A DNA stretch of 64,000 nucleotides from Clostridia bacterium (GTDB lineage Bacteria > Bacillota > Clostridia > Oscillospirales > Acutalibacteraceae), in the NCBI GenBank assembly GCA_017468425.1, contig JAFUIO010000010.1, positions 1-64,000 of the forward strand. The letters run 5' to 3'. Shown in pieces: positions 1 to 7,614 of this stretch (position 1 is the first letter of the stretch; the number at the start of each line of letters is the position of its first letter). Below the pieces are notes generated by a model, which saw only the letters and a list, made by a program, of their open reading frames with translations, was not told the origin of the DNA and made no database searches. Position numbers and translations under genes: made by a program.

Positions 1-2
1 AA

Positions 3-89
3 TACTGCAAAGGTCTGCGGTTGGAGCCTTTCGTAAACCGTCAAACGGTAGGAGGAATTCACCAATCCACAGCACCATTTACAGTGTAG
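3..89 (+). CDS. Possible C-terminal end of an upstream gene (partial)
   Basis: An open frame enters from the left edge and stops at a TAG at 87-89, giving 28 residues. They read like the end of a real protein, but no family is recognisable. A second frame is also open to 145, so the choice is weak. The 61-base gap to fucU would suit an upstream gene of the same deoxysugar operon, which is inference only. Confidence 0.3.
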   Translation, partial: YCKGLRLEPFVNRQTVGGIHQSTAPFTV

Positions 90-150
90 CATATTGTCCT
101 TGGAGAGGGACACTAAAAACTACTACTTTATTATACGAGGACTAATTACT

Positions 151-576
151 ATGCTTAAAAACATTCCTTCAATTTTACCTCCCGAGCTTCTTAAAATTCT
201 CATGGAAATGGGACACGGCGACGAACTTGTTATCGGTGACGGAAATTTCCCTGCAGCAGCTTGTGCACAGAGACTTGTACGCTGCGACGGACATTCAGTT
301 CCTGCAATTCTTGATGCAATTTTAAAACTTTTCCCTCTCGATACTTATGTTGATGCTCCCGTTGCACTCATGGATAACGGAGACAGCGAAAACAGACCTC
401 CTATCTGGGCTGAATACAAAGATATCGTAAAGAAAAACGAAGGCGATAAAGAATTTGAGCTTGTAGAACGTTTTGATTTCTACGACAGAGCAAAAAAAGC
501 ATACGCTATTGTTTCAACAGGTGAAACAGCAATTTATGCAAACGTTATTATCAAAAAAGGCGTTGTAATCGAATAA
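151..576 (+). CDS. fucU: RbsD/FucU-family sugar mutarotase, probably L-fucose mutarotase
   Basis: Cytoplasmic 141-residue protein of the RbsD/FucU family, which interconverts the anomers of a free sugar so that the next enzyme gets the right form. Near the N-terminus the motif GHGDELVIGDGNFPA (about residues 21-35) carries the conserved family histidine (His22) and aspartate. ATG 151 is chosen over an upstream TTG at 94 because GAGG lies about 10 bases before it and the family starts here (MLKNIP). It lies 27 bases before a rhamnulokinase-family gene, so it probably serves L-fucose or L-rhamnose catabolism. The exact sugar cannot be told from sequence alone. Confidence 0.88.
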   Translation: MLKNIPSILPPELLKILMEMGHGDELVIGDGNFPAAACAQRLVRCDGHSVPAILDAILKLFPLDTYVDAPVALMDNGDSENRPPIWAEYKDIVKKNEGDKEFELVERFDFYDRAKKAYAIVSTGETAIYANVIIKKGVVIE

Positions 577-603
577 TTTTACTTTTATCAGGAGTGATAT
601 ATT

Positions 604-2067
604 TTGAAAAGAGTTCTTGCTTTTGACTTCGGCGCATCAAGCGGCAGAGCGATTATAGGCAAATTTGAAAACGGAAAAATTGAGCTTGAAGAAGTTCATC
701 GTTTTTCAAACGACCCGGTAAGTGTAAACGGTACAACTTATTGGGATGTATTGAGACTTTTCTATGAAATAAAACAGGGTATTATCAAAGCAAAGCAGGC
801 AGGCGGTTTTGACAGCATCGGTATTGACACATGGGGCGTTGACTTCGGACTTCTTGATGAATTCGGATGTCTTCTTGAAAACCCCATTCATTACCGCGAT
901 ACAAGAACTGTCGGTATGATTGAAGAGGCAGAAAAATACATTTCAAAAAGAGAAATGTATGATATCACAGGTATTCAGTTTATGGAACTCAATACAATTT
1001 TCCAGCTTCTTGCACTTAAAAAAGAGCGTCCTCATATGTTAGAGAGGACAGATAAGATGCTCTTTATGCCTGACCTTTTTGCATATATGCTTACAGGCGA
1101 AAAAAATACAGAATATTCAATTGCCACAACTTCACAGATGATTGATCTGAATACAAATTCCTGGTCAGGTGAACTTCTTGATAAACTGGGAATCAGAAAA
1201 GACATTTTTGCTCCCATTGTAAAAAGCGGAACAAAAGTAGGATTTTTAAGTAAAGAAATCTGCGAAGAATGCGGTGTGGAAAGTGTGCCTGTAATTGCAG
1301 TGTGTGAACACGACACACAGTCAGCAATCAGTGCAGTACCTTGTCCGGAAGGTGAATTTGCATTCATCAGCAGCGGTACATGGTCACTTTTCGGAACAGA
1401 ACTTGAAAAACCTGTTGTAAATGATACAACTTATGAAATCAACGTTACAAATGAAGGCGGATATGATTTCTCAACAGGTTTCCTTAAAAATATTATCGGC
1501 TTGTGGCTTATTCAGGAAAGTCGCCGTCAATGGGCAAGAGAAGGCGAAAATTATTCTTATGCTGACCTTGAAAAATTAGCTCTTGCATCTGAACCCTTCA
1601 AATGCTTTATTGACCCCGATGCACCTGAATTTGTTCCTCACGGAAATCTTCCCGAAAGAGTTCGTGAATATTGCAGAAAAACAAATCAGTATGTTCCCGA
1701 AACCGTAGGCGAAATTATGCGTTGCATTTACGAAAGCCTTGCAATGAAGTACAGAGAAACTTTTGAAAAAATCAAAGAATGCACAGGCAAGGATTATCCT
1801 GTAATTCACGTTATCGGCGGCGGAACAAAAGATACTTTGCTTTGTCAGCTTACAGCAAATTCATGCGGCTGCGAAGTGAAAGCAGGTCCTATTGAAGCAA
1901 CAGTTCTCGGCAACCTTGCAGTTCAGCTTATTTCACACGGTGAAATCAAGGACATCAAGGAAGCAAGAGAAATTATCGCATCAAGCGAAAATGTTGTTAC
2001 ATATGTTCCTCAGGATGCTGATTTATGGTCAGAAAATTTTGAAAAATATTTGAAAGCAACAAAATAA
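604..2067 (+). CDS. rhaB: FGGY-family kinase, rhamnulokinase-like
   Basis: 487-residue cytoplasmic FGGY carbohydrate kinase that would phosphorylate L-rhamnulose (or L-fuculose) with ATP. DFGASSGR (residues 8-15) is the first phosphate-binding motif. GIDTWGVDFGLLD (73-85) and NPIHYRDTRT (93-102) are characteristic of rhamnulokinases. The C-terminal GGGTKD (about 404) is the adenosine-binding loop. Start is TTG 604 with AGGAGTG upstream. Full length for the family. It follows fucU in one operon, so the physiological substrate could be fuculose rather than rhamnulose. The operon ends at the strong terminator just downstream. Confidence 0.88.
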   Translation: MKRVLAFDFGASSGRAIIGKFENGKIELEEVHRFSNDPVSVNGTTYWDVLRLFYEIKQGIIKAKQAGGFDSIGIDTWGVDFGLLDEFGCLLENPIHYRDTRTVGMIEEAEKYISKREMYDITGIQFMELNTIFQLLALKKERPHMLERTDKMLFMPDLFAYMLTGEKNTEYSIATTSQMIDLNTNSWSGELLDKLGIRKDIFAPIVKSGTKVGFLSKEICEECGVESVPVIAVCEHDTQSAISAVPCPEGEFAFISSGTWSLFGTELEKPVVNDTTYEINVTNEGGYDFSTGFLKNIIGLWLIQESRRQWAREGENYSYADLEKLALASEPFKCFIDPDAPEFVPHGNLPERVREYCRKTNQYVPETVGEIMRCIYESLAMKYRETFEKIKECTGKDYPVIHVIGGGTKDTLLCQLTANSCGCEVKAGPIEATVLGNLAVQLISHGEIKDIKEAREIIASSENVVTYVPQDADLWSENFEKYLKATK

Positions 2068-2073
2068 AAAATC

Positions 2074-2121
2074 AAGTGTCTCACTTAAGGAAGATTAACC
2101 TTTAAGTGAGACACTTTTTAT
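2074..2121 (+). terminator. Rho-independent terminator after the rhaB-like gene
   Basis: A 15-base perfect stem (AAGTGTCTCACTTAA, 2074-2088, with its complement at 2102-2116) is followed by a T-rich tract. Confidence 0.9.
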
Positions 2122-2149
2122 AATTTTTTTGAGTACTTGAGGTAATTGT

Positions 2150-2203
2150 CTCCCCTTGAAAATGCAAGGGGAGATGTCCGAAGGAAAGAGGGGATTTTTC
2201 GTT
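2150..2203. repeat. Dispersed short repeat, copy A
   Basis: The segment starts with CTCCCCTTG-N6-CAAGGGGAG, a perfect 9-bp hairpin, then TGTC, a variable centre, and GGATTTTTCGTT. The same order recurs at 29220-29277. Both copies lie just beyond the end of a gene. Confidence 0.75.
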
Positions 2204-2209
2204 TAAAAT

Positions 2210-2680
2210 TCAGTTTAAAAGATAAATTGCAAAGTTTAAATACCCTGCAAAAGTTACCCATAAAAGATACGGTATCAGAAGAAGTCCTGCAGGTTTTGAG
2301 ATTCTGTAAAAGAGAATAATATTTGCAATTATCAATGCCCAGAGAGCAACAAGCCAGATAAACGCAAAAAGAAAATCTCCCCGATTGAAGAAAATTATTG
2401 ACCATAAAAAATTGAAGAAAAGTTGCACTCCGTAAATAATAAAAGCCGTTCTTTTTTCTTTCTGCGGAGCATTGCTTACAGTAACAAGATAAGCGGAAAT
2501 TCCCATAAGAGTGTAAAGAATTGTCCACACAACGGGGAAAAGCCAACCCGGCGGAGAAAGGGGCGGTTGATCGAGTGCACTGAAAGCTTCCATGCTGTTC
2601 ATTGTAAAAAGTGCAGAGAGTCCGCCTACAGCAAGGGGGATGAAAAGGTTGATAAGTAAAGGTTTCAGCCTGATTGTCAT
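2210..2680 (-). CDS. tspO: TspO/MBR-family membrane protein
   Basis: 156-residue integral membrane protein of the TspO/translocator family, with five predicted hydrophobic helices. Family traits are PPLSPPGWLFPVVWTILYTL after the first helix (Pro and Trp-rich loop), FNFLWSIIFF in the third helix region, and a hydrophobic C-terminus. TspO proteins bind porphyrins and related ligands in the membrane; the role in clostridia is unclear. The gene stands alone. Full length. Confidence 0.9.
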   Translation of the reverse strand: MTIRLKPLLINLFIPLAVGGLSALFTMNSMEAFSALDQPPLSPPGWLFPVVWTILYTLMGISAYLVTVSNAPQKEKRTAFIIYGVQLFFNFLWSIIFFNRGDFLFAFIWLVALWALIIANIILFYRISKPAGLLLIPYLLWVTFAGYLNFAIYLLN

Positions 2681-2782
2681 AAAATCACCTCGTAAATAAT
2701 ATACGAAGAAAAATCTTTATTATGCAAAGATTGTTTATAAAGAAGAAATCTCCGTATAAAACAGAGATTTCCCGTATGATTA

Positions 2783-3211
2783 TTATAAATCAGTTTGATT
2801 TTTCTGCATATTCATTTTACAAAGACCGTTTATGCTGTAAGCTTTTCCGTAATCAAAATGAATATTTATTTCGTTTGTTCCGCTTTGAAGTTCATATTCA
2901 GATTGTTGTATAAGTTTTTTTCCATGATAAATTGCAAACCGGATTTTCCTGTCATCATTCCAGGGAACGCTTTGAACAAGATTGAATACAGGTTCAGTAT
3001 TAATTTTCATACCAAACAACTCATCTATACTTATACAAAATAATTTTGCAATCTCAGGTAAAAGCATAATGTCGGGCGAAGTAATTTTTTGTTCCCATTT
3101 TGAAACTGCTTGTGTGGAAACATTAAGTTTTTTGGCGAAATCTTCTTGCGTCATTGCATTTAACCTTCTGTAATAAGCAATTCGCTCACCTACTGTATTT
3201 TTACTATTCAT
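2783..3211 (-). CDS. XRE-family helix-turn-helix regulator
   Basis: 142 residues. Residues 8-62 form a Cro/C1-type HTH (ERIAYYRRLNAMTQEDFAKK, then LNVSTQAVSKWE), and the rest is a C-terminal half with no recognised fold (about 65-142). The C-terminal part may be a ligand or dimerisation domain and lacks hydrophobic segments. Transcribed alone; target unknown. AGGAGTAAATATG-type ribosome site fits the ATG at 3211. Confidence 0.85.
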   Translation of the reverse strand: MNSKNTVGERIAYYRRLNAMTQEDFAKKLNVSTQAVSKWEQKITSPDIMLLPEIAKLFCISIDELFGMKINTEPVFNLVQSVPWNDDRKIRFAIYHGKKLIQQSEYELQSGTNEINIHFDYGKAYSINGLCKMNMQKNQTDL

Positions 3212-3384
3212 ATTTACTCCTTTCCAAATGTTAGTTATTTTTTGTTTTGCACGTGCTGATAATATTATAAATAAAACAATTTATATTTTAAAGAAATTAT
3301 TTGGAGAATAACTACCAGTATTGGTTGATATTATTTTTTATATTTTAAAATTAACGTGGTTTGCTTATTGAATAGTTAAGAAGT

Positions 3385-3415
3385 AAAAATCCCTGTTTTA
3401 AAAACAGGGATTTTT
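3385..3415. terminator. Bidirectional terminator next to tRNA-Arg
   Basis: Nearly perfect palindrome (AATCCCTGTTTT and AAAACAGGGATT) flanked by A-run and T-run, so it can end transcripts from either side. It lies immediately 3' of the minus-strand tRNA. Confidence 0.88.
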
Positions 3416-3491
3416 GGCCCGCCCGAGAGGATTCGAACCCCCGACCTTCAGAATCGGAATCTGCTGCACTATCCTGCTGTGCTACGGGCGG
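3415..3491 (-). tRNA. tRNA-Arg (anticodon CCG)
   Basis: On the minus strand the 7-bp acceptor stem CCGCCCG/CGGGCGG, a D-arm closed by GCAC/GTGC, the anticodon loop TTCCGAT (anticodon CCG, reads CGG) and the T-loop TTCGAAT are all present. Discriminator G and an encoded CCA (3415-3417) complete it. The anticodon stem has one end mismatch. Confidence 0.95.
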
Positions 3492-3591
3492 AAATATTTT
3501 ATGCTATATTTTATCACAAAAGTAAAACTTTTACAACTTAATATGGTGACAAAATAAATTTTTCGTGTTACACTAAAAATGAGGTGATAAT

Positions 3592-3846
3592 ATGATAACA
3601 GGAATACAATATTTTAATGATAATGTTTTATATATGATGAAAAAACATTATTGTCCTTTTTGTAACACTCGTTTAAAGAAAGTAAAAGTTTCCTGTATAG
3701 TGAACAGTGATTCACCCGAAGCAAAAGATTTTGATTTTACGGATCTTTGCGGTAATGTAAAATTTGTATGGAAAGAATTTGAATGTGAGCAATGCAAAAA
3801 GCATTTCACCGTAAAAGAAATGAAAAAATTCGAAAAAATGAGGTAA
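3592..3846 (+). CDS. Small zinc-ribbon-like protein
   Basis: 84 residues with two CxxC knuckles, CPFC (21-24) and CEQC (65-68), spaced like a zinc ribbon that binds one Zn2+. No other domain. GAGGTGAT lies 8 bases before ATG 3592, though an internal Met15-Met16 could also serve. It ends 4 bases before the Asp-box protein, so the two are probably cotranscribed, but no functional link is evident. Confidence 0.7.
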   Translation: MITGIQYFNDNVLYMMKKHYCPFCNTRLKKVKVSCIVNSDSPEAKDFDFTDLCGNVKFVWKEFECEQCKKHFTVKEMKKFEKMR

Positions 3847-3850
3847 CATT

Positions 3851-4900
3851 ATGAAAATTAAACTTATCGGCAAACCAAAAATTATTATGTCAAATCCTGA
3901 CAGTAAACATAACTATTTCGGATGGCCTACTGTGGCAAAACTCAAAGACGGCAAAATTGCAGTAGGTGCATCAGGCTTCCGTCTTGAGCACGTTTGCCCT
4001 TTCGGAAAAGCTGTAATTTCATATAGTTATGATAACGGCGAAACTTACACAAAACCCGCACCTGTTATTGACACACCTCTTGATGACAGAGATGCCGGAT
4101 TATGTCCTTTTGGCGATAACGGAGTTATTTTCACTTCATTCAATAACACTGCCGATATGCAGAGAGAATACAATAAAGAAAACGGGTATGTACAGAATTA
4201 CATAAACACAATTACGAAAGATGACGAAGAAAAATATTTAGGTTCAACCTTCCGTGTCAGTTACGATAACGGCATTACCTTCGGAAAAATTATGCATTCG
4301 CCAGTTACTTCTCCACACGGTCCGAAAGAGCTTCGTGACGGCACTGTTCTTTGGGTCGGAAATAATTTCTTCAATGTTGAAGCGGGACTTGAAGCTGTGA
4401 AACTTAATCCGGAAACCGGCGAAGCAGAGTACATTGGAAAAATTACAATTGATGATGAAAATATTTTCATCAATGAACCGAACATACTTGAACTTCCTGA
4501 CGGAAGACTTATCTGTCACACAAGAGCAGAGAACGATAAGGTGTTTACAATTTATCAGTGTTTTTCTTCCGATGGGGGCAGGACATGGACAAAGCCCGAA
4601 AGGCTTATCGGTGAAACTGACGGTGCACCGCCACATCTTTTCTTACATTCATCAGGTACACTTATCTGCACTTACGGCAGAAGAAAATACCCTTACGGTA
4701 TTATGGCAATGATAAGCACAGACAACGGCAAAACGTGGGAAAAAGATTTAAGAATTTATGAAAGCAGGTTTGACGAGGATGATTTAGGTTATCCTTCAAC
4801 TATAGAGCTTTCAGACGGCTCAATGCTTACAGTTTTCTATGCACCTGCAGCAGAAGACAGCCATTGTGAAATTTTCCAGCAGAAATGGATTCTGGAATAA
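3851..4900 (+). CDS. Sialidase-like (Asp-box/BNR) six-bladed propeller protein
   Basis: 349 residues with four Asp boxes (SxDxGxxW-type): SYDNGETY (59-66), SYDNGITF (137-144), SSDGGRTW (239-246) and STDNGKTW (289-296), the signature of sialidase-type beta-propellers. There is no signal peptide, so it acts inside the cell, perhaps on imported oligosaccharides. Arginines near 225 and 277 could belong to a carboxylate-binding triad, but I cannot assign the catalytic Tyr/Glu pair. Many BNR proteins of this size are not true neuraminidases; a glycoside hydrolase or lyase of the same fold is possible. Confidence 0.75.
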   Translation: MKIKLIGKPKIIMSNPDSKHNYFGWPTVAKLKDGKIAVGASGFRLEHVCPFGKAVISYSYDNGETYTKPAPVIDTPLDDRDAGLCPFGDNGVIFTSFNNTADMQREYNKENGYVQNYINTITKDDEEKYLGSTFRVSYDNGITFGKIMHSPVTSPHGPKELRDGTVLWVGNNFFNVEAGLEAVKLNPETGEAEYIGKITIDDENIFINEPNILELPDGRLICHTRAENDKVFTIYQCFSSDGGRTWTKPERLIGETDGAPPHLFLHSSGTLICTYGRRKYPYGIMAMISTDNGKTWEKDLRIYESRFDEDDLGYPSTIELSDGSMLTVFYAPAAEDSHCEIFQQKWILE

Positions 4901-4972
4901 ATTATTTGAAATAAAATTTTTATTAATTAGTATAATCAAAAATAAATAATAATTAAATACTCTCCTGTTTTA

Positions 4973-5001
4973 TTGACAGAGGCACAATATAATTGTAAAA
5001 T
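4973..5001 (+). promoter_or_regulatory. Sigma-A-type promoter of the 30-residue peptide gene
   Basis: TTGACA (4973-4978), 17-base spacer, TAAAAT (4996-5001), with a TG dinucleotide before the -10 box. Start of transcription would be near 5008, leaving about 54 bases of leader before the small ORF. Confidence 0.75.
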
Positions 5002-5061
5002 ATTCGTGAGAAGGAAACTTTTCAATTTTACCAAAAAACTGAAAACGAAAGGAGAAAAAAT

Positions 5062-5154
5062 ATGTTAGCGATTCTTGCAATGTTAAGTGATATTCCTCTT
5101 TATATTTCTGCAATCTTTGAAAAATTAGTTGAGGTTATCGGACAGTTGTTCTGA
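5062..5154 (+). CDS. Candidate 30-residue hydrophobic peptide
   Basis: An ATG preceded by AAAGGAGAAAA opens a 30-codon frame starting MLAILAMLSDIP and ending VEVIGQLF. The product is almost entirely hydrophobic with three acidic residues (Asp10, Glu20, Glu24) and one Lys, so it could form an amphipathic membrane helix. It has its own near-consensus promoter and a strong terminator nine bases after the stop, so the unit is complete and monocistronic. It matches no family I recognise; a small membrane regulator, secreted peptide or toxin-like peptide are options. Confidence 0.6.
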   Translation: MLAILAMLSDIPLYISAIFEKLVEVIGQLF

Positions 5155-5162
5155 TTCATCGT

Positions 5163-5194
5163 GCCGTCGGGAATAATCCCGACGGTATTTTTTG
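5163..5194 (+). terminator. Terminator of the small peptide gene
   Basis: CCGTCGGGA and TCCCGACGG form a GC-rich stem followed by TATTTTTTG. Confidence 0.88.
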
Positions 5195-5257
5195 TTTGAT
5201 TTATACGTGCTTATAGCATTATATTAATTCTTAAGACTGTTTTGAAAACAAGCTAAA

Positions 5258-5296
5258 AAGCATATACTTATAACATAGAAACAATGCTATATGCTT
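5258..5296. promoter_or_regulatory. Inverted repeat upstream of an XRE regulator gene
   Basis: AAGCATAT (5258-5265) and ATATGCTT (5289-5296) form an 8-bp inverted repeat that ends just before the ribosome site of the XRE gene at 5308. It could be an autoregulatory operator or an RNA hairpin. Confidence 0.4.
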
Positions 5297-5307
5297 TGAG
5301 GTGTAAT

Positions 5308-5628
5308 ATGGATAAAAAAGAATTGGGAAAGAAAATCCGTGAAGCACGTAATAAATGCGGAATGACTCAGGAAGCTCTTGCAGAAAAAGCAGATATCGGA
5401 GCAGTTTATCTCGGCGAAATAGAACGAGGTTTGAAAATGCCGAGTGTGTCTGTTTTTATTAAATTGATTGAAGCACTTAATATTTCTGCAGATTATATTT
5501 TAAGGGACGAAGTGTCGTCCGGCAAGGAATATGTTTTTGATGAGTTGACGGAGAAGTTATCAGGTCTGACACCAAAACAACGTAAAGCAGCTTCAGATAT
5601 ACTTGATGCATACATAAATAATTTATGA
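5308..5628 (+). CDS. XRE-family helix-turn-helix regulator
   Basis: 106 residues. The first 65 form a Cro/C1-type HTH (GMTQEALAEKADIGAVYLGE is the recognition region; EIERG follows). The tail (LTPKQRKAASDILDAYINNL) is a helical segment seen in many small clostridial XRE proteins and may mediate dimerisation. ATG 5308 is preferred to the upstream TTG at 5284 because GAGGTG lies 7 bases before it. An inverted repeat in the promoter region suggests autoregulation. Target unknown. Confidence 0.85.
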   Translation: MDKKELGKKIREARNKCGMTQEALAEKADIGAVYLGEIERGLKMPSVSVFIKLIEALNISADYILRDEVSSGKEYVFDELTEKLSGLTPKQRKAASDILDAYINNL

Positions 5629-5632
5629 TTAT

Positions 5633-5659
5633 GAGAGTTGGGTCTGCCAACTCTCTTTT
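5633..5659 (+). terminator. Terminator after the XRE gene
   Basis: GAGAGTTGG and CCAACTCTC stem with TTTT after it, starting 5 bases beyond the stop codon. Confidence 0.8.
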
Positions 5660-5752
5660 CGCAAAATTCGACAAAGTTCACTATATATTTATGATAATAT
5701 AATGCTGTAGCAGTTATTTAATGCTAATAATATTAAATATGTGGTGAGAAAT

Positions 5753-5944
5753 ATGGAAATGATAGGTCAGATAAAATACATCGATAAAATGGGAAGATTA
5801 GTAATACCGAACGATTTAAGGCGTTTTTGTGAAATAACAGAGCAGACGCCCGTTGAAATTTGTATGACTTCTGAAGGAATCCTGATAAGACCATTGGAAT
5901 ATGAGATAGTAAGAAAAAATTGTATTCAAAGAAGTAAAGTATAA
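5753..5944 (+). CDS. AbrB/SpoVT-family DNA-binding protein
   Basis: 63 residues with a swapped-hairpin AbrB domain: GQIKYIDKMGRLVIPNDLRR is the hallmark N-terminal stretch, followed by VEICMTSEGILIRP. Proteins of this family are dimeric or tetrameric transition-state or antitoxin-like regulators. It lacks a C-terminal effector domain. ATG 5753 is preferred to GTG 5741 because the GGTGAG ribosome site lies between them. Monocistronic, ended by the terminator at 5944. Confidence 0.85.
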   Translation: MEMIGQIKYIDKMGRLVIPNDLRRFCEITEQTPVEICMTSEGILIRPLEYEIVRKNCIQRSKV

Positions 5945-5977
5945 ACCGCAGAAATTTTTCTGCGGTTATTTTTTTAC
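5944..5977 (+). terminator. Terminator after the AbrB-like gene
   Basis: ACCGCAGAAA and TTTCTGCGGT form a stem overlapping the stop codon, followed by TTATTTTTTT. Confidence 0.88.
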
Positions 5978-6067
5978 CGCATAAATCATAAAAACGACCG
6001 TTGGCTTAAAAAATATTGAAAAAATAAATTTTGCAGAGTAATATAAATATGCAAGGAGGGAACATAA

Positions 6068-6499
6068 GTGAAATTCAAAATTTTTATCGATAAAAATCAC
6101 GAAGAAGAAGTTATAATTTATGCTCACGAAAAATCAGATTTAATAAAGGAAATTGAAGAGCTTGTATGCGAAAATAATTTTGATATTATCGGTTTTTCAG
6201 ACAAGGAAGGTGTGAAGCTTAACTTGAATGAGATTTATTGTTTCATAGTTGAAAGCAATAAAATTTACGCACTGTGCGAACAGAAAAAATTTCTTGTTAA
6301 AACAAGGCTTTACAAGCTTGAAGAAAACCTTCCTGAAAATTTCGTGAAAATAAATCAGTCCTGCATTGCAAATATAAGAAAAATTAAAAAGTTTGATGCA
6401 TCAATATCAGGCACACTGACAGTAACTTTCAAAAACAATTATGTAGACTATGTTTCAAGAAGAAACGTCAAAAAAGTCAAAGAAAGGTTGGGTATTTAA
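6068..6499 (+). CDS. LytTR-family DNA-binding regulator
   Basis: 143 residues with no receiver domain. The C-terminal two-thirds (about 45-143) is a LytTR DNA-binding domain; FVKINQSCIANIRKIKKF matches the conserved strand-helix that contacts DNA. The start is GTG 6068 after AAGGAGGG. The next gene, one base after the stop, encodes a DUF3021 membrane protein; LytTR plus DUF3021 is a recurrent pair in Firmicutes in which the membrane partner is thought to inhibit the regulator. Autoregulation is likely, but no direct repeats were confirmed. Confidence 0.87.
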   Translation: MKFKIFIDKNHEEEVIIYAHEKSDLIKEIEELVCENNFDIIGFSDKEGVKLNLNEIYCFIVESNKIYALCEQKKFLVKTRLYKLEENLPENFVKINQSCIANIRKIKKFDASISGTLTVTFKNNYVDYVSRRNVKKVKERLGI

Positions 6500-6500
6500 A

Positions 6501-6914
6501 ATGAATAAATATGTTAAAGAATTTTTTCACCGCGGATTAATTTTCGGCGGATTCGGACCGATAATTTTAGGAATTATTTATGTGATAATTTCAAAAATTG
6601 AAAACAATTTTTCTCTTAGTGCAACGGAAGTTTTTATTGCAATTATTTCAATTTATCTGCTTGCATTTCTGCAGGCAGGTGCAACTGTTTTCAATCAGAT
6701 TGAGCATTGGCCTTTGCCGAAATCTCTTTTATGTCATTTCTCGACGCTTTATTGTGCTTACATTTCCTGTTATCTGCTGAACACATGGATTCCTTTTAAA
6801 AAAGAAGTGATATTGATTTTTACGGGGATTTTTATAGTGGTGTATTTTGTTATCTGGGGAATAGTTGTTGTTTCAGTAAAAGCAGCAAGTAAAAAAATGA
6901 ATAAAAAGCTGTAA
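6501..6914 (+). CDS. DUF3021-family membrane protein
   Basis: 137 residues with four hydrophobic helices (about 13-33, 42-62, 75-95, 104-127) and a basic C-terminus. Length, topology and position directly after a LytTR regulator match DUF3021, a membrane partner thought to hold the regulator inactive until a membrane signal arrives. An alternative start at 6450 would overlap the LytTR gene; ATG 6501 is used because it has a ribosome site (AAAGGTTGGG) at normal distance. Confidence 0.8.
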   Translation: MNKYVKEFFHRGLIFGGFGPIILGIIYVIISKIENNFSLSATEVFIAIISIYLLAFLQAGATVFNQIEHWPLPKSLLCHFSTLYCAYISCYLLNTWIPFKKEVILIFTGIFIVVYFVIWGIVVVSVKAASKKMNKKL

Positions 6915-6928
6915 CTTAATTTATATAT

Positions 6929-6965
6929 AAAAAATCCTGATACCATTTAGGTATCAGGATTTTTT
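6929..6965. terminator. Bidirectional terminator between DUF3021 gene and upp
   Basis: AAAATCCTGATACC and GGTATCAGGATTTT form a long stem with A and T runs outside, serving both convergent operons. Confidence 0.9.
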
Positions 6966-6972
6966 GTTTAAA

Positions 6973-7614
6973 TTATTTGGTGCCGAAAAGTCTGTCGCCT
7001 GCATCGCCCAGACCGGGAAGAATATATCCGTGCTCGTTAAGGCATCTGTCAAGAGTAGAAACAAAGATGTGAACATCAGGATGAGCTTCTGCTACGCGTG
7101 AAACACCTTCCGGTGCACCGATAACAGCCATAAATTTGATGTTTTTACATCCGTGCTGTTTAAGTTTATCAATAGCATCGCAAGCACTGCCGCCTGTTGC
7201 AAGCATCGGGTCAATTACAAGAACAAGCTTTTCTTCAATATCTTTAGGAAGCTTGCAATAGTATTCCATGGGTTCAAGTGTTTCTTCATTTCTGCAAAGT
7301 CCGATATGACCAACTTTAGCAGAGGGGAAAAGCACATGGATTCCGTTTACCATACCAAGTCCTGCACGGAGAATAGGAACAATTACAATTGAATCGTCTT
7401 TTACAACATATTGTGTGCAGGTTTCAAGGGGTGTTTTAACTTCTTTTTCAGTTGTGGGCACACCCTCTTTAAGGCACTCAAAAGTCATAAGTGTTGTAAT
7501 TTCTTCAACAAGCTCGCGGAATTCTTTCATGCTTGTTTTTTCGTCACGGAGAATTGCGATTTTGTGATTTATAAGCGGATGGCTGAAAATTGTTACGTTG
7601 TCATAGTTTTTCAT
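6973..7614 (-). CDS. upp: Uracil phosphoribosyltransferase
   Basis: 213-residue cytoplasmic enzyme that makes UMP from uracil and PRPP. VIDPMLATGGSA is the PRPP-binding loop, PILRAGLGM the conserved phosphate loop, and the C-terminal PGLGDAGDRLFGTK the uracil-binding segment that ends nearly all Upp proteins. The start codon shares one base with the stop codon of uraA (TAATG), so translation is coupled. Full length with all key motifs. Confidence 0.97.
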   Translation of the reverse strand: MKNYDNVTIFSHPLINHKIAILRDEKTSMKEFRELVEEITTLMTFECLKEGVPTTEKEVKTPLETCTQYVVKDDSIVIVPILRAGLGMVNGIHVLFPSAKVGHIGLCRNEETLEPMEYYCKLPKDIEEKLVLVIDPMLATGGSACDAIDKLKQHGCKNIKFMAVIGAPEGVSRVAEAHPDVHIFVSTLDRCLNEHGYILPGLGDAGDRLFGTK

